DNA of 19,207 nucleotides, from NCBI GenBank assembly GCA_025449115.1, contig JAHLKC010000292.1:1-19207 (forward strand). The letters run 5' to 3'. Below the pieces are notes generated by a model, which was not told the origin of the DNA, made no database searches, and saw only the letters and a list, made by a program, of their open reading frames with translations. A program made the translations under genes and the position numbers. Of the stretch, positions 19,185 to 19,207 are shown piece after piece (position 1 is the stretch's first letter; every line of letters begins with the position of its first letter). This DNA is from Chytridium lagenaria (lineage: Eukaryota > Chytridiomycota > Chytridiomycetes > Chytridiales > Chytridiaceae).

Positions 19185-19207
19185 CACACTCGATATAGAG
19201 TCAACTT

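Overview
The window looks like nuclear DNA of a fungus, probably an early-diverging zoosporic (chytrid-like) lineage. The evidence is many short GT-AG introns (about 36-160 nt, mostly 40-65), a Rit1-type initiator-tRNA modifying enzyme, a fungal C2H2 regulator, Pol III tRNA genes with T-run terminators, and an FHA-GAF-class III adenylate cyclase not typical of Dikarya. The lineage is inferred; no rRNA or marker gene fixes it.

Layout from left to right. 1-2591 (-): an arrestin-domain protein with a glutamine-rich tail that runs off the left edge; its 294-nt intron is packed with GCTCGC-type palindromic repeats. 2592-3856: divergent intergenic region with microsatellites. 3857-5874 (+): Q/S-rich protein ending in two C2H2 zinc fingers. 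6604-9120 (-): FHA-GAF-adenylate cyclase. 9160-10000: weak, unrecognised reading frames. 10134-11342 (+): secreted Pro/Lys/Ala-rich protein with an internal duplication, followed at 11579-11762 by a decayed intron-less partial copy. 11903-12230: four tRNA genes (Leu-AAG, Glu-CTC, Gln-CTG, initiator Met), apparently two dimeric transcription units. 12581-17426 (+): three tandem DUF4436-family membrane proteins, each with seven exons and the same intron positions. 17337-19025 (-): Rit1-like tRNA 2'-O-ribosylphosphate transferase with nine exons. 19064-19184: a short hairpin segment between 10-bp direct repeats.

The most unusual property is the state of the reading frames. In the cyclase, the zinc-finger gene, the arrestin and Rit1, conserved protein sequence continues without loss of residues but jumps frame repeatedly through single-base indels, nearly all apparent one-base deletions. 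The cyclase alone has about 16. The DUF4436 trio (about 3.5 kb of exon) has only one. Consensus sequencing error is the simplest reading, but the uneven distribution deserves a check. Gene spans below therefore describe the underlying gene; a literal translation would be broken.

Functional themes are signalling (cyclase, arrestin trafficking adaptor, transcription factor, membrane receptor-like DUF4436 proteins) and initiator tRNA biology (initiator tRNA gene and its modifying enzyme about 5 kb apart). No shared operon-like logic is implied, since each gene has its own introns and promoter.
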